From positions 1 to 64,000 of the forward strand of contig NZ_JACEIB010000005.1 of the NCBI RefSeq assembly GCF_013778325.1: 64,000 nucleotides of DNA, given 5' to 3'. Positions 33,529-45,924 of this stretch are shown here, piece by piece (within the stretch, counting starts at the first letter, position 1; the number at the start of each line of letters is the position of its first letter). The notes beneath the pieces were generated by a model that was not told the DNA's origin, made no database searches, and saw nothing but the letters and a program-made list of their open reading frames with translations. The DNA is from Sphingomonas chungangi (GTDB lineage Bacteria; Pseudomonadota; Alphaproteobacteria; Sphingomonadales; Sphingomonadaceae). Both the position numbers and the translations under genes were made by a program.

Positions 33529-35958
33529 ATGTCCGACCTCCCCCCGATTCTCGCGCACTGGTTCGAAACGCGCGGCTGGCGCCCCCGTCGGCACCAGCTG
33601 GCGATGCTCGACGCCGCGCGGGCGGGAAAGAGCGCGCTGCTCGTCGCCCCAACAGGCGCGGGCAAGACGCTGGCGGGCTTCCTGCCGAGCCTTGTCGAGC
33701 TGATCGAGCAGCCGACCGACGGTCTCCACACCCTCTATGTCTCGCCGCTCAAGGCGCTGGCGGTGGACATCCAGCGCAACCTGCTGGGGCCGATCGAGGA
33801 GATGGACCTTCCCATCCGCGTCGAGACGCGCACCGGCGACACGCCCTCCGATCGCAAGGCGCGCCAGCGGGTGAAGCCGCCGCAGATGCTGCTGACGACG
33901 CCCGAATCGCTCAGCCTGCTGCTCTCCTACCCGGACGCCGCGCAACTCTTCGCGAACCTGAAGACGATCGTGATCGACGAGGTGCACGCCTTCGCGCCCT
34001 CGAAGCGCGGCGACCTGCTGGCGCTGTGCCTGGCCCGGCTCCAGCGGCTGGCGCCCGCCCTGCGCCGCGTCGCGCTTTCCGCCACCGTCGCCGATCCCGA
34101 CCTCTATCGCGGCTGGTTGTCGGGCGACGGCGACCTCGATTCGGTGATCTTGGTCGAAGGCGATCCCGGCGCCGAGCCGGACATCGCGATCATGCTGCCG
34201 CAGGAGCGCATCCCCTGGTCCGGCCATTCGGGCCGCTACGCTGCCGAACAGGTGATGCGCCAGATCGAGGTGCACAAGATCTCGATCATCTTCTGCAACA
34301 CCCGCAGCCTCGCCGAGCTGATCTTCCAGGATCTCTGGGCGGTGAACGACAGGCACCTCCCCATCGGCATCCACCACGGCAGCCTCGACATCGAGGCGCG
34401 GAGAAAGGTGGAGGCGGCGATGGCGGCAGGGAAGCTGCGCGCGCTGGTAGCCACCGCCAGCCTCGATCTCGGGGTCGACTGGGGCGACGTCGATCTCGTC
34501 ATCCAGATGGGCGCGCCCAAGGGATCGTCGCGCCTGCTCCAGCGGATCGGCCGCGCCAACCACCGGCTCGACGAGCCGAGCAAGGCGCTGATCGTGCCGG
34601 GCAACCGCTTCGAATATCTGGAGGCGCGCGCCGCCGTCGATGCGGTGGAGGCGGGCGAGCGCGATCCGGACGTCTTCCGCCCCGGCGCGCTCGACGTGCT
34701 CGCCCAGCACCTGATGGCCTGCGCCGCCGCGGAGCCGTTCGCGCAGGCCGACATGCTGGCGGAGGTGCGCGAGGCGGCACCCTATGCCACGCTGCCCGAG
34801 GACATGTTCGATCGCGTGCTGAGCTTCGTCGCCACCGGCGGCTATGCCCTGCGCGCCTACGACCAGTACAAGCGCCTGACGCTGGACGCGGACGGCCTGT
34901 GGCGTGTCTCTCACCCGCGCTTCATCACGCAATACCGCCTCAACGCCGGCATCATCGTGGAAGCCGCGATGCTGACCGTCCGCTTCCGCAACGGCCGCTC
35001 GCTCGGCAAGGTGGAGGAAGGATTCGCCGCCAGCCTCGCGCCGGGTGACACCTTCTTCTTCTCAGGCCTCAGCCTCGAAGTGGAGGGCGTGAAGGGCGAG
35101 GACCTGTACGTCCGCGCCACGTCGAAGCCCGCGCGCATCCCAACCTATGGCGGCGCGCGGATGCCGATCTCCACCAACCTCGCAGACCGCGTCCGCCACT
35201 TCCTCCACGAGCCGGAAGAATGGCCCCGCTTCCCGCCCGACGTGCGCGAATGGCTGGAGATGCAGCAGCGCCGCTCCGTCCTCCCCGCGCCCGACAAGCT
35301 GCTGATCGAAACCTTCCCGCGCGAGGGGCGGCACTACATGGTCGTCTATAGCTTCGAGGGCTGGAACGCGCACCAGTCGCTCGGCATGCTGGTGACGCGG
35401 CGGATGGAGACGGCGGGCCTCCAGCCGATAGGATTCGTTTCCAGCGACTATGCCATCGCGACCTATTCGTTAAAGCCCGTCACCGATCCCCGGCCGCTCT
35501 TCTCGCCCGACATCCTGGAGCATGAATTCGTCGACTGGGTGCAGGAATCGGCGCTGCTGAAGCGCGCCTTCCGCGAGGTAGCGGTGATCGGCGGCCTCGT
35601 CGAGCGCCAGCACCCCGGCAAGCGCAAGACCGGCCGCCAGGTCACCTTCTCGACCGACCTGATCTACGACGTGCTGCGTCGCTACGAGCCCGAGCACCTG
35701 CTTTTGCAGGCCGCATGGGCGGACGCCAAGGCACGGATGACCGACGTCGGCCGGCTCGGCCGCCTGCTCGACACCGCCGCCGAGCGAATCGAGCATGTCG
35801 ATCTGGAGCGCGTCTCGCCGCTCGCCGTGCCGGTGCTGGTGCTGATCGGGCGAGAGCGTGTCGCCGCCGGAACGGTCGACGACGCATTGCTGATCGAGGC
35901 GGAGGCACTGGTCGCCGAGGCGATGTGTGGCGACTCTGATATTAACCATGTCGCTTAA
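33529..35958 (+). CDS. lhr: Ligase-associated DNA damage response DEXH-box helicase (Lhr family)
   Basis: 809 aa. Superfamily 2 helicase of the Lhr-core type (TIGR04121). Motif I APTGAGKTLAGFLPS (~41), motif II DEVHAFAPSKRGD (~149), SATVA (~184), and motif VI QMGAPKGSSRLLQRIGRANH (~328) are intact. The ATG at 33529 gives the usual N-terminus LAHWFETRGWRPRRHQLAML. It should act with the MBL exonuclease and PdeM in single-strand end processing, but no ligase gene is near. Divergent from two small genes. Confidence 0.92.
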   Translation: MSDLPPILAHWFETRGWRPRRHQLAMLDAARAGKSALLVAPTGAGKTLAGFLPSLVELIEQPTDGLHTLYVSPLKALAVDIQRNLLGPIEEMDLPIRVETRTGDTPSDRKARQRVKPPQMLLTTPESLSLLLSYPDAAQLFANLKTIVIDEVHAFAPSKRGDLLALCLARLQRLAPALRRVALSATVADPDLYRGWLSGDGDLDSVILVEGDPGAEPDIAIMLPQERIPWSGHSGRYAAEQVMRQIEVHKISIIFCNTRSLAELIFQDLWAVNDRHLPIGIHHGSLDIEARRKVEAAMAAGKLRALVATASLDLGVDWGDVDLVIQMGAPKGSSRLLQRIGRANHRLDEPSKALIVPGNRFEYLEARAAVDAVEAGERDPDVFRPGALDVLAQHLMACAAAEPFAQADMLAEVREAAPYATLPEDMFDRVLSFVATGGYALRAYDQYKRLTLDADGLWRVSHPRFITQYRLNAGIIVEAAMLTVRFRNGRSLGKVEEGFAASLAPGDTFFFSGLSLEVEGVKGEDLYVRATSKPARIPTYGGARMPISTNLADRVRHFLHEPEEWPRFPPDVREWLEMQQRRSVLPAPDKLLIETFPREGRHYMVVYSFEGWNAHQSLGMLVTRRMETAGLQPIGFVSSDYAIATYSLKPVTDPRPLFSPDILEHEFVDWVQESALLKRAFREVAVIGGLVERQHPGKRKTGRQVTFSTDLIYDVLRRYEPEHLLLQAAWADAKARMTDVGRLGRLLDTAAERIEHVDLERVSPLAVPVLVLIGRERVAAGTVDDALLIEAEALVAEAMCGDSDINHVA

Positions 35959-36027
35959 CCCACTCGTTCACGATTCCCGGTAGGACTTGCCCTTGGTCGG
36001 GGGAGCAACACGACCAGGGATGTGCGC

Positions 36028-36615
36028 GTGAAGGGGTTTTGGCTTAGGGCTCTCGCGGGTGTCGCGGCGCTGTGCGCTTCGCCCGCCATGGCACAGGACA
36101 GTTATGACGGCCGCATCGGTACGGGACTCGAATGCGTGCCCTATGCCCGCCAGATGTCCGGCATCCAGATCTTCGGCGACGCCTGGACCTGGTGGGATCA
36201 GGCGGCCGATCATTATCAGGAAGGCGCCCGCCCGCAGGTCGGCGCGGTGCTCGTCTTCCGCCCGCATGGCGTGATGAAGCTCGGCCATGTCGCCGTCGTC
36301 AGCAAGATCGTCTCCAGCCGCATCCTGATGGTGAGCCACGCAAACTGGTCGCGCATCGGCGGCGTGCGCGGCCAGATTGAGCGCGACGTGACGCTGGTCG
36401 ACGTCAGCCAGAATAACGACTGGAGCGAGGTGCGTGTCTGGTGGCGCGACAATCAGGGCCTCGGCACCACCCGCTACCCGGTCTATGGCTTCATCTACGG
36501 CAACAGCGCCGTCACCGGCGAACATATCGCCCATGTCAGCAAGGATCTGGTCAGCGCTTCGCCCGACGTTGTCGGCGCAGTGATCGATTCGCTGGGCGCG
36601 ACCCCGGCGGGCTGA
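36028..36615 (+). CDS. Secreted CHAP domain protein (peptidase/amidase-like)
   Basis: 195 aa. Signal peptide ~1-23 (GFWLRALAGVAALCASPAMAQ). The CHAP domain has the nucleophile Cys in GLECVPYARQMSG (~35) and the His in KLGHVAVVSKIV (~92). CHAP enzymes cut peptidoglycan or related amides. A GTG at 36028 follows AGGGA by 7 nt; the GTG at 36022 lies too close to it. It separates the helicase gene from PdeM and is not obviously linked to DNA repair. Confidence 0.87.
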   Translation: MKGFWLRALAGVAALCASPAMAQDSYDGRIGTGLECVPYARQMSGIQIFGDAWTWWDQAADHYQEGARPQVGAVLVFRPHGVMKLGHVAVVSKIVSSRILMVSHANWSRIGGVRGQIERDVTLVDVSQNNDWSEVRVWWRDNQGLGTTRYPVYGFIYGNSAVTGEHIAHVSKDLVSASPDVVGAVIDSLGATPAG

Positions 36616-36619
36616 TCGC

Positions 36620-37141
36620 CTAGCGGAACGTGCTCGCGAGACTCTCGCGCAGCAGGCGCTTCGCGCGCAGCGCCATTTCCAGCCGGGTCGCCGCGAACAG
36701 GCCAAGCGCGAACGCCATGCCGATGTCGGTGGCGAGCAGGGCTGCGGGACTGGTCGGGTTGCCGCCACCCAGTTCCTGCCGCGCGGCCGCGCGCGCCACG
36801 ACCAGCACGATCAGGAACAGGAAGGCCGCGGGCGAGGCCTTCTGGTTCAGCGTATGCGTCTCGGGATCGACGGTGATCCGCATCGTCCGCCCGCGATACC
36901 AGCCGGCGGCGAGGCCCACCGCAAGCGCCAGCGCCGACCATGCCCAGCCCATCGGCGAAGGGGGCGCCTCGGCGAACACCAGGCCGACGATGACCAGATA
37001 GATCACCGGCACGATCCACAAGGTCTCGATCTTGAGTGGCCGCGCACGGCTCATCCGCCGCCAGCGCAGCGCCATCACGATCGCGATGAAGGCGACGGGA
37101 AGGACATACTGCATCCAACCCGGGCCGGCTTCCGTCTGCAT
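36620..37141 (-). CDS. CcdC/DUF1453-type membrane protein
   Basis: 173 aa, four to five transmembrane helices (for example QYVLPVAFIAIVMALRWRRM at ~11, and LKIETLWIVPVIYLVIVGLV). The segment MRITVDPETHTLNQKASP is typical of the DUF1453/CcdC group. Function unknown. GGGGAG is 9 nt before the ATG at 37141. Convergent with the CHAP gene (4-nt gap). Confidence 0.8.
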   Translation of the reverse strand: MQTEAGPGWMQYVLPVAFIAIVMALRWRRMSRARPLKIETLWIVPVIYLVIVGLVFAEAPPSPMGWAWSALALAVGLAAGWYRGRTMRITVDPETHTLNQKASPAAFLFLIVLVVARAAARQELGGGNPTSPAALLATDIGMAFALGLFAATRLEMALRAKRLLRESLASTFR

Positions 37142-37243
37142 CGCAACAGTCTCCCCGTTTGCTCCCCAGCCACCGTGCTAGGCGAGCAAGGCACCTGCCG
37201 CAAGCCGCTTGCACGCGCTCTCCGGCCTGCTATGCGATGGCCC

Positions 37244-37918
37244 ATGGTTCCCTTTTCGTTCGCAGGCACGGAGTTCGTCGCGCTGGCACCTGGCGCACTC
37301 TTCTGGGAGCGGCGTCGGGCGCTGCTGGTCGCCGATCTGCATCTGGAGAAAGCGAGCTTCTACGCGCGCTCAGGGCAGATGCTGCCGCCCTATGATTCGG
37401 ATGCGACGCTGGAGGAACTGGCCGAGCTGGTAGCGCAGACGAGCGCCGAAGAGGTCTGGTGCCTCGGCGACAGCTTCCACGATGCCGAAGGCTGTGAGCG
37501 GCTCGCCAATGAAACGCGTGATCTGCTGCGCCGGCTGACGAGCGAGGCGCGCTGGACCTGGATCGCTGGCAACCACGATGTCGGCGCGCGCAGGCTCGCG
37601 GATCATTGTGGCGGCCGCGTGCTGGGCGAGGCCGAGGTGGACGGGTTGCTGCTCCGCCACGAGGCGGACCCGCGCGAGATGCGGCCCGAGCTTTCCGGTC
37701 ACTATCACCCCAAGCTGCGCCTGACGCTCAAGGGCCGCCACGTCGCTCGGCGCTGCTTCGTGGCGACCGCGACCAAGCTGATCCTCCCCGCCTTCGGCGC
37801 GCTGACCGGCGGAATGGATGCGGGCGATCCGGTGATCCGCAAGGCGCTCGGCAACCGCGCCGCGCAGGCGCTGGTGCCGCTCGCCGACCGGCTGCTCAGG
37901 TTCCCGCTGGCGGCCTAG
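37244..37918 (+). CDS. pdeM: Ligase-associated DNA damage response endonuclease PdeM
   Basis: 224 aa metallophosphoesterase of TIGR04123. Metal-binding motifs VADLHLEKASFYARSG (~32), CLGDSFHDAEGCERL (~75), WIAGNHDVGARRL (~106) and LSGHYHPKLRLTLKG (~150) are present. An ATG at 37232 is four codons earlier and is possible. Its usual partners, the exonuclease and helicase, are 1.3-5.9 kb upstream and separated by unrelated genes. Its stop shares a CTAG with the convergent msrA stop. Confidence 0.88.
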   Translation: MVPFSFAGTEFVALAPGALFWERRRALLVADLHLEKASFYARSGQMLPPYDSDATLEELAELVAQTSAEEVWCLGDSFHDAEGCERLANETRDLLRRLTSEARWTWIAGNHDVGARRLADHCGGRVLGEAEVDGLLLRHEADPREMRPELSGHYHPKLRLTLKGRHVARRCFVATATKLILPAFGALTGGMDAGDPVIRKALGNRAAQALVPLADRLLRFPLAA

Positions 37919-38580
37919 GCCTTCCAGCTCGTAGGGAACAACCGCTTCAGCGCCTCGACTTTGGGACGATCGTTGATCACGATATACGGATAGTCCGGAT
38001 TCTTCGACATGAAGTCCTGATGGTAGCTTTCCGCCGGGAAGAAGCCCTGCGCGGTCTCGATCCGCGTCACGATCGGGCGCGGATAAACGTGGGCGGCGGA
38101 AAGCTGCGCGATATAGGCCTCGGCCACCTTCGCCTGCGCCGGCGATTGCGGGAAGAGAGCCGAGCGATATTGCGGGCCATGATCGGGGCCCTGCGCGTTC
38201 AGCCGGGTCGGATCGGCGACCACCGAGAAATAGATGCGCAGCAGATCGGCATAGTTCACCCGGGCCGGATCGAAGACGACCTTCACCGATTCGGCATGGC
38301 CCGTCGTGCCGGTGGAGACATCCTCATATTGCGCGGTCGATCCCTTGCCTCCGGTATAGCCGGAGGTGGCGCTGACCACGCCCTTCACGTGCGAAAAGAC
38401 GCCCTGCACCCCCCAGAAGCAGCCGCCCGCGAAGACCGCGGTCTCGCGATGGCCGGAAGCGGGTTCGATGAGGGCGGGGCGCGGGGCGTTGACCACCGTT
38501 TCGGCGGCAAGCGACGGGGCGATCGTCCAGAGCGCGCCTGCGCCGAGCGCGGCGACGGCGAGTAGGGGAAGCGTCTTCAT
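37915..38580 (-). CDS. msrA: Peptide-methionine (S)-S-oxide reductase MsrA, with signal peptide
   Basis: 221 aa. It reduces the S-form of methionine sulfoxide. GGCFWGVQGVFSHVKGVV (~52) includes the catalytic Cys, with YEDVSTGTTGHAESVKVVFD downstream. The first ~26 residues (LPLLAVAALGAGALWTIAPSLAA) form a signal peptide, so it probably acts in the periplasm. GGAG is 10 nt before the ATG at 38580; an upstream in-frame start at 38604 is unlikely. Only a CTAG separates it from pdeM. Confidence 0.92.
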   Translation of the reverse strand: MKTLPLLAVAALGAGALWTIAPSLAAETVVNAPRPALIEPASGHRETAVFAGGCFWGVQGVFSHVKGVVSATSGYTGGKGSTAQYEDVSTGTTGHAESVKVVFDPARVNYADLLRIYFSVVADPTRLNAQGPDHGPQYRSALFPQSPAQAKVAEAYIAQLSAAHVYPRPIVTRIETAQGFFPAESYHQDFMSKNPDYPYIVINDRPKVEALKRLFPTSWKA

Positions 38581-38647
38581 GATAGCACGACTCCGTTGGG
38601 TCATGCCTGAGATACGTTCGCTCCCCCTCCCCGGGTTACATGTTGCG

Positions 38648-41625
<2,978 letters not shown>

Positions 41626-41684
41626 CGCCCCCTCCTGCAAGCCTTTCGCTTGCGTGGCAACGCCGCGATGCGCATCTGGATGGC

Positions 41685-42347
41685 ATGGACAAGCCCCTGC
41701 CCCCGTTGCGTGCCGCCGTCGTGCCGGTTACGCCCTTCCAGCAGAACTGCACGCTTCTGTGGTGCACGAAGACGATGCACGGCGCTTTCGTCGATCCGGG
41801 TGGTGACCTCGACAAGTTGAAGGCCGCCGCCGCGCATCACGGCGTGACGATCGAGAAGCTGCTCGTCACCCACGGCCATATCGATCATTGCGGGCAGGCC
41901 GGCATTCTGGCGGGAGAGCTCGGCGTGCCGATCGAGGGGCCGCAGGAGGAGGATCGCTACTGGATCGCGCGGCTCAACGACGATCGCGCCAGCTTCGGGC
42001 TCACGGGCGAGCCGTTCGAGCCGGATCGCTGGCTGCACGACGGCGACGAGGTGACGGTCGGCGAGCTGACGCTGAAGGTTCGCCATACGCCGGGGCATAC
42101 GCCCGGCCACGTCGTCTTCTTCCACGAACCTTCGCGATTCGCGATCGTCGGGGACGTGCTGTTCCGCGGATCGATCGGCCGCACCGATTTCCCGCTCGGC
42201 GATCACGACACGCTGATCGCCTCGATCATCGAGCGGCTCTGGCCGATGGGCGACGACGTGGCCTTCGTGCCGGGCCACGGCCCGACCTCCACCTTCGGCA
42301 ACGAACGGGCGACCAACCCCTTCGTCGCCGATTCGCGGTTCGGCTGA
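41685..42347 (+). CDS. MBL-fold metallohydrolase (glyoxalase II-like)
   Basis: 220 aa. Zinc motif THGHIDHCGQAGILAGEL (~62), TPGHTPGHVVFFHEPS (~129) and GDVLFRGSIGRTDFPLGDHD (~152) are intact, with a final His in FVPGHGPTSTFGNE (~193). This is the YcbL/glyoxalase II-type subgroup. Natural thioester substrate unknown. The ATG at 41685 is used; the ribosome site is weak. It is divergent from pabBC, and converges with the MAPEG gene with no gap. Confidence 0.88.
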   Translation: MDKPLPPLRAAVVPVTPFQQNCTLLWCTKTMHGAFVDPGGDLDKLKAAAAHHGVTIEKLLVTHGHIDHCGQAGILAGELGVPIEGPQEEDRYWIARLNDDRASFGLTGEPFEPDRWLHDGDEVTVGELTLKVRHTPGHTPGHVVFFHEPSRFAIVGDVLFRGSIGRTDFPLGDHDTLIASIIERLWPMGDDVAFVPGHGPTSTFGNERATNPFVADSRFG

Positions 42348-42755
42348 TCAGAGGTAGTGGACGGGCGCCGGCGGGTGCGATCCGATCCAGATCGCCCACA
42401 CCGCCAGCGCCAGCAGCACAGCCCAGGTGAGGCAGGCGCCCACCGCCCGCATCGCCCCCATCTTCTGCGCGTCCATGCCCAGCATGTGGACGAGACGCGC
42501 CAGCGTGAACACCGCGCCGATCCCCCACAGCCAGGATTTCGATCCGCCGGCGAGCTCCACCAGCGCCATCAGGATCAGCACGAAGGGCGCATATTCGACG
42601 AAGTTCGCCTGTGCGCGCATCCGGCTCAACAGCATCGGGTTGTCGCCGTCGCCGTGCAGCACCTTCGCCTTGTTGCGAATCGCGACGATCCGGAAGGCGA
42701 GCCAGAGATTGATCAGCGCGGCGGCGCCGGCGAAGACGAGCGTGACGGGAAGCAT
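42348..42755 (-). CDS. MAPEG family membrane protein
   Basis: 135 aa with four transmembrane helices (MLPVTLVFAGAAALINLWLA at ~1). The signature LLSRMRAQANFVEYAPFVLI (~38) contains the ERxxxAxxNxxE-like motif of MAPEG proteins, which act in glutathione/eicosanoid-type chemistry in eukaryotes. Bacterial role unknown. ATG at 42755 follows GGGATTTTCG. It converges head-to-tail with the MBL gene; stops are adjacent. Confidence 0.86.
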   Translation of the reverse strand: MLPVTLVFAGAAALINLWLAFRIVAIRNKAKVLHGDGDNPMLLSRMRAQANFVEYAPFVLILMALVELAGGSKSWLWGIGAVFTLARLVHMLGMDAQKMGAMRAVGACLTWAVLLALAVWAIWIGSHPPAPVHYL

Positions 42756-42814
42756 GGACGAAAATCCCAAGAGATAGCGTGACGATGGCCCTGGCTCGCA
42801 CGCTACGCGGCGGG

Positions 42815-42842
42815 TTGCAACAGCGCGGAAATCCGCTATAGG
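42815..42842 (+). promoter_or_regulatory. Candidate sigma70 promoter for the rpmF-plsX-fabH-ihfA operon
   Basis: TTGCAA (42815-42820), a 16-nt spacer, and TATAGG (42837-42842) lie 110 nt before the rpmF ATG. The sequence is close to consensus except for the spacer. This is a prediction from pattern only. Confidence 0.45.
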
Positions 42843-42952
42843 GCGCCCTTCGCGACGAGGCCGGCCGCTGATGGTCCGCGGCCGATCCCGGCCGTGGCGA
42901 TTCGGATGGTATGCGGCCCCGCACCCATTGAACACTAGGATTAGGTGCCGGT

Positions 42953-43132
42953 ATGGCCGTTCCCAAGCGAAAGACCTCGCCCTCGCGGCGCAACATGCGT
43001 CGCAGCCACGACGCGCTCTCCGTGGAGTCGTTCCAGGAGTGCCCGAACTGCGGCGAGCTCAAGCGCCCGCACAATCTGTGCAACGCCTGCGGCCATTATA
43101 ACGGCCGCGAGATCGTCTCGGTCGAGGCCTGA
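42953..43132 (+). CDS. rpmF: Ribosomal protein L32
   Basis: 59 aa. The start [20 protein letters not shown] is the L32 N-terminus. A zinc ribbon follows: [20 protein letters not shown] (two CxxC pairs at ~29-32 and ~42-45). It belongs to the 50S subunit. It heads the plsX-fabH-ihfA-merR run, a standard order. The plsX GTG begins 24 nt after its stop. Confidence 0.97.
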   Translation: MAVPKRKTSPSRRNMRRSHDALSVESFQECPNCGELKRPHNLCNACGHYNGREIVSVEA

Positions 43133-43155
43133 GCCTCACGCAACGGACAGCCAGA

Positions 43156-44214
43156 GTGGACGCGCCGCGGATCGCCATCGACGCGATGGGAGGAGACGGG
43201 GGTGCGGCCACGATGCTGGCGGGCGCCGCGCTGGCGCTTGCCCGTTCCCCTGATCTCCGCTTCCTGATCGTCGGCGACGAGGCCGCGATCCGGGCGGAGC
43301 TTGCGCGTCACAAGGCGCTGGCTGCCGCCAGCGATATCCTGCACGCGCCCGACACGATCACCGGCGACGACAAGCCGAGCCAGGCGATCCGCCGCGCCAA
43401 GACCACCTCGATGGGCCTCGCCATCCAGGCGGTGAAAGAGCGCGAGGTCGGCGCCGCCGTCTCGGCCGGCAACACCGGCGCGCTGATGGCGATGGCGAAG
43501 CTCGCGTTACGCACCCTGCCCGGCATCGACCGACCCGCGCTTGCCGCGATCATGCCGACGCTGGGCGAAACCGATGTCGTGATGCTCGATCTCGGCGCCA
43601 ACACCGAATGCGATGCCAACAACCTCGTCCAGTTCGCGCTGATGGGCGCCGCCTATGCGCGCACCGCGCTGGATATCGACCGGCCCCGGACGGCCCTTCT
43701 AAACATCGGCTCGGAGGAGCTCAAGGGCACCGACGAGCTCAAGGAAGCGGTGGCCAAGCTGCGCGCCCACCCATCGCTGCCGCTCGAGTTCGTCGGCAAC
43801 ATCGAGGCGGACCGGATCAATCGCGGCACCGTCGATGTCGTCGTATCCGATGGCTTCTCGGGTAATATCGCGCTGAAGGCCGTTGAAGGCACGGCGCGCT
43901 TCGTCACCGACCTGCTGCGCCGCTCCTTCTCGTCGAGCGTCCGATCGAAGCTGGGCTTCCTGATCTCGCGTCCGGCGATGCATCTGCTGCGCGTCCATCT
44001 CGATCCGAACAACCATAACGGCGCCGTCTTCCTCGGGCTCAACGGCATCGTCGTGAAGAGTCACGGCAGCGCCGACGAAAAGGGCGTGGCCAACGCCATC
44101 GCCGTCGCCGCCAAGCTGGTGCGCGACGATCTCAATCATCTGATCGCCGAGGACATGGCCGACTATCGTGCCGCCTCGACGCCGCCCGCTGCCTCGATAG
44201 GATCGGCTGCCTGA
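43156..44214 (+). CDS. plsX: Phosphate acyltransferase PlsX
   Basis: 352 aa. It makes acyl-phosphate from acyl-ACP, the first step to phosphatidic acid with PlsY. It starts at GTG (43156). [20 protein letters not shown] (~6), [20 protein letters not shown] (~95) and [20 protein letters not shown] (~140) are the family blocks. Its TGA shares a base with the fabH ATG, so translation is coupled. Confidence 0.95.
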   Translation: MDAPRIAIDAMGGDGGAATMLAGAALALARSPDLRFLIVGDEAAIRAELARHKALAAASDILHAPDTITGDDKPSQAIRRAKTTSMGLAIQAVKEREVGAAVSAGNTGALMAMAKLALRTLPGIDRPALAAIMPTLGETDVVMLDLGANTECDANNLVQFALMGAAYARTALDIDRPRTALLNIGSEELKGTDELKEAVAKLRAHPSLPLEFVGNIEADRINRGTVDVVVSDGFSGNIALKAVEGTARFVTDLLRRSFSSSVRSKLGFLISRPAMHLLRVHLDPNNHNGAVFLGLNGIVVKSHGSADEKGVANAIAVAAKLVRDDLNHLIAEDMADYRAASTPPAASIGSAA

Positions 44215-45191
44215 TGACCCTTCGCGCCGTCTTCGCCGGCACCGGCTCCGCCCTTCCCGTCCGCCGTGTCGACAATGCCGAGCTGGCGCAGCAGGTCGAT
44301 ACGTCAGACGAGTGGATCGTCGAGCGCACCGGCATCCGCAGCCGCTATATCGCCGGCGAGGGCGAGACCACCGCCAGCCTTGCCGCCGACGCCGCGCGTA
44401 AAGCGCTGGCGGATGCCGGCATGGAGGCGAGCGAGATCGGCCTGATCGTGCTGGCCACCGCGACGCCGGACCAGACCTTCCCCTCGTCCGCCACCAAGGT
44501 GCAGGCGATGCTGGGCATCGACGATTGCGTGGCGTTCGACGTCCAGGCGGTCTGCTCGGGATTTCTCTACGCGCTGTCGGTCGCCGAGAGCATGATCCGG
44601 GCTGGTGTCGCCAAGAATGCGCTGGTGATCGGCGCGGAGACGTTCAGCCGCATCCTCGACTGGGAGGACCGCGCGACTTGCGTGCTGTTCGGCGACGGTG
44701 CCGGCGCGGTCGTGCTCAAGGCCGAGGACGGGCCGGAGAACCCGGCCGAGGCGCGCGGTGTGCTTTCCGCGAAGCTGCACGCCGACGGGCGCCACAACGA
44801 TCTGCTCTACGTCGATGGCGGCCCGTCGACGACGCGGACGGTCGGCAAGCTGCGCATGAGGGGCCGTGAGGTATTCCGCCACGCGGTCGTCAACCTTGCC
44901 AGCGTGCTGACCGAAGTTCTGGAAGCGGTGAACCTCACATCGGCCGACATCGACTGGCTGATCCCGCATCAGGCCAATGCTCGTATTCTCGACGCAACCG
45001 CCAAAAAACTGAACCTTTCGCCCGATCGGGTGGTGGTGACGGTCGACCGCCATGCCAACACCTCCGCCGCATCCGTGCCTCTGGCGCTTGACGTCGCCCG
45101 CAAGGACGGGCGGGTGAAGCCCGGCGACTTGCTGGTCTTGGAGGCGATGGGCGGCGGATTCACCTGGGGTGCTGCGGTCGTCCGAGTCTGA
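44214..45191 (+). CDS. fabH: 3-oxoacyl-ACP synthase III (FabH)
   Basis: 325 aa. It condenses acetyl-CoA with malonyl-ACP to start fatty acid synthesis. The catalytic triad is visible: Cys in [20 protein letters not shown] (~111), His in [20 protein letters not shown] (~252), Asn in [18 protein letters not shown] (~280). N-terminal [17 protein letters not shown] is typical. One-base overlap with plsX. ihfA follows. Confidence 0.95.
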   Translation: MTLRAVFAGTGSALPVRRVDNAELAQQVDTSDEWIVERTGIRSRYIAGEGETTASLAADAARKALADAGMEASEIGLIVLATATPDQTFPSSATKVQAMLGIDDCVAFDVQAVCSGFLYALSVAESMIRAGVAKNALVIGAETFSRILDWEDRATCVLFGDGAGAVVLKAEDGPENPAEARGVLSAKLHADGRHNDLLYVDGGPSTTRTVGKLRMRGREVFRHAVVNLASVLTEVLEAVNLTSADIDWLIPHQANARILDATAKKLNLSPDRVVVTVDRHANTSAASVPLALDVARKDGRVKPGDLLVLEAMGGGFTWGAAVVRV

Positions 45192-45255
45192 TACGCGACA
45201 CGCCGCCGCAACGATCTATGCGCGCGACGCAACCAGTATTATGATCCGCGGCTCA

Positions 45256-45576
45256 ATGGAACCAGAGGGGGTGGCCTTGGCCGAGTTGCAGACCTTGACC
45301 CGTGCAGACCTGAGCGACGTCGTGCACCGCGAAATCGGGCTTTCGCGCGCCGATTCGGCCGGCATGGTGGAAAAGGTGCTCGACCTGATGTGCGAGGCGA
45401 TGTCGAACGGCGAGAACGTCAAGATCTCGGGCTTCGGGACCTTCGTGCTGCGCGACAAGGGCGAACGCGTCGGCCGTAATCCCAAGACCGGCATCGAGGT
45501 GCCGATCGCGCCGCGCCGGGTGCTCACCTTCCGCGCCAGCAACATGCTGCGCGACCGGATTGCCGAGGCAAGCTGA
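45256..45576 (+). CDS. ihfA: Integration host factor alpha subunit
   Basis: 106 aa from the ATG at 45256. The core [40 protein letters not shown] and [20 protein letters not shown] is standard IhfA. IHF bends DNA at specific sites and helps replication, recombination and sigma54 promoters. The start is uncertain: AGAGGGGG sits 6 nt before a TTG at 45277, which would give 99 aa, the usual length, whereas the ATG at 45256 has no clear ribosome site. Confidence 0.93.
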   Translation: MEPEGVALAELQTLTRADLSDVVHREIGLSRADSAGMVEKVLDLMCEAMSNGENVKISGFGTFVLRDKGERVGRNPKTGIEVPIAPRRVLTFRASNMLRDRIAEAS

Positions 45577-45585
45577 GGACATGCA

Positions 45586-45924
45586 ATGACCGATAAGTCC
45601 GCAACCGCCTTCCGCACCATCGGCGAGGTCTCGGACGAGATCGGCGTGCCGCAGCACGTGCTGCGCTACTGGGAGACGCGATTCCCACAGCTGAAGCCCG
45701 TCACGCGCGCAGGCAACCGGCGCTATTACCGGCCCGAGGACGTCGCGCTGGTGCGCCGCATCCACGGTCTGCTCAACGCGGAGGGCTATACGGTGAAGGG
45801 GGTTCAGAAGCTGCTGGGAGCAAAAAGCGGCGACGAGATTCCGGCTGCGCCTGTCGCGGCGCTGCCGATCGGCGAGCTCAAGGCAATCCGCGCGGCACTG
45901 GCCGAGGCTCTGGCCGCCGCTTAG
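45586..45924 (+). CDS. MerR family transcriptional regulator
   Basis: 112 aa. The winged HTH is [20 protein letters not shown] (~11), then [23 protein letters not shown], with a helical tail [14 protein letters not shown]. This is the short MerR seen next to ihfA in many alphaproteobacteria; its target is unknown. It starts 9 nt after the ihfA stop. Convergent with sixA, with a 4-nt overlap. Confidence 0.9.
   Translation: MTDKSATAFRTIGEVSDEIGVPQHVLRYWETRFPQLKPVTRAGNRRYYRPEDVALVRRIHGLLNAEGYTVKGVQKLLGAKSGDEIPAAPVAALPIGELKAIRAALAEALAAA

Noticed and set aside
35940-35962. Two TTAA boxes near the helicase stop, resembling a CtrA site
   Set aside because: Spacing is 9 nt rather than 7 and the first box is inside the helicase coding end, so it is not supported.
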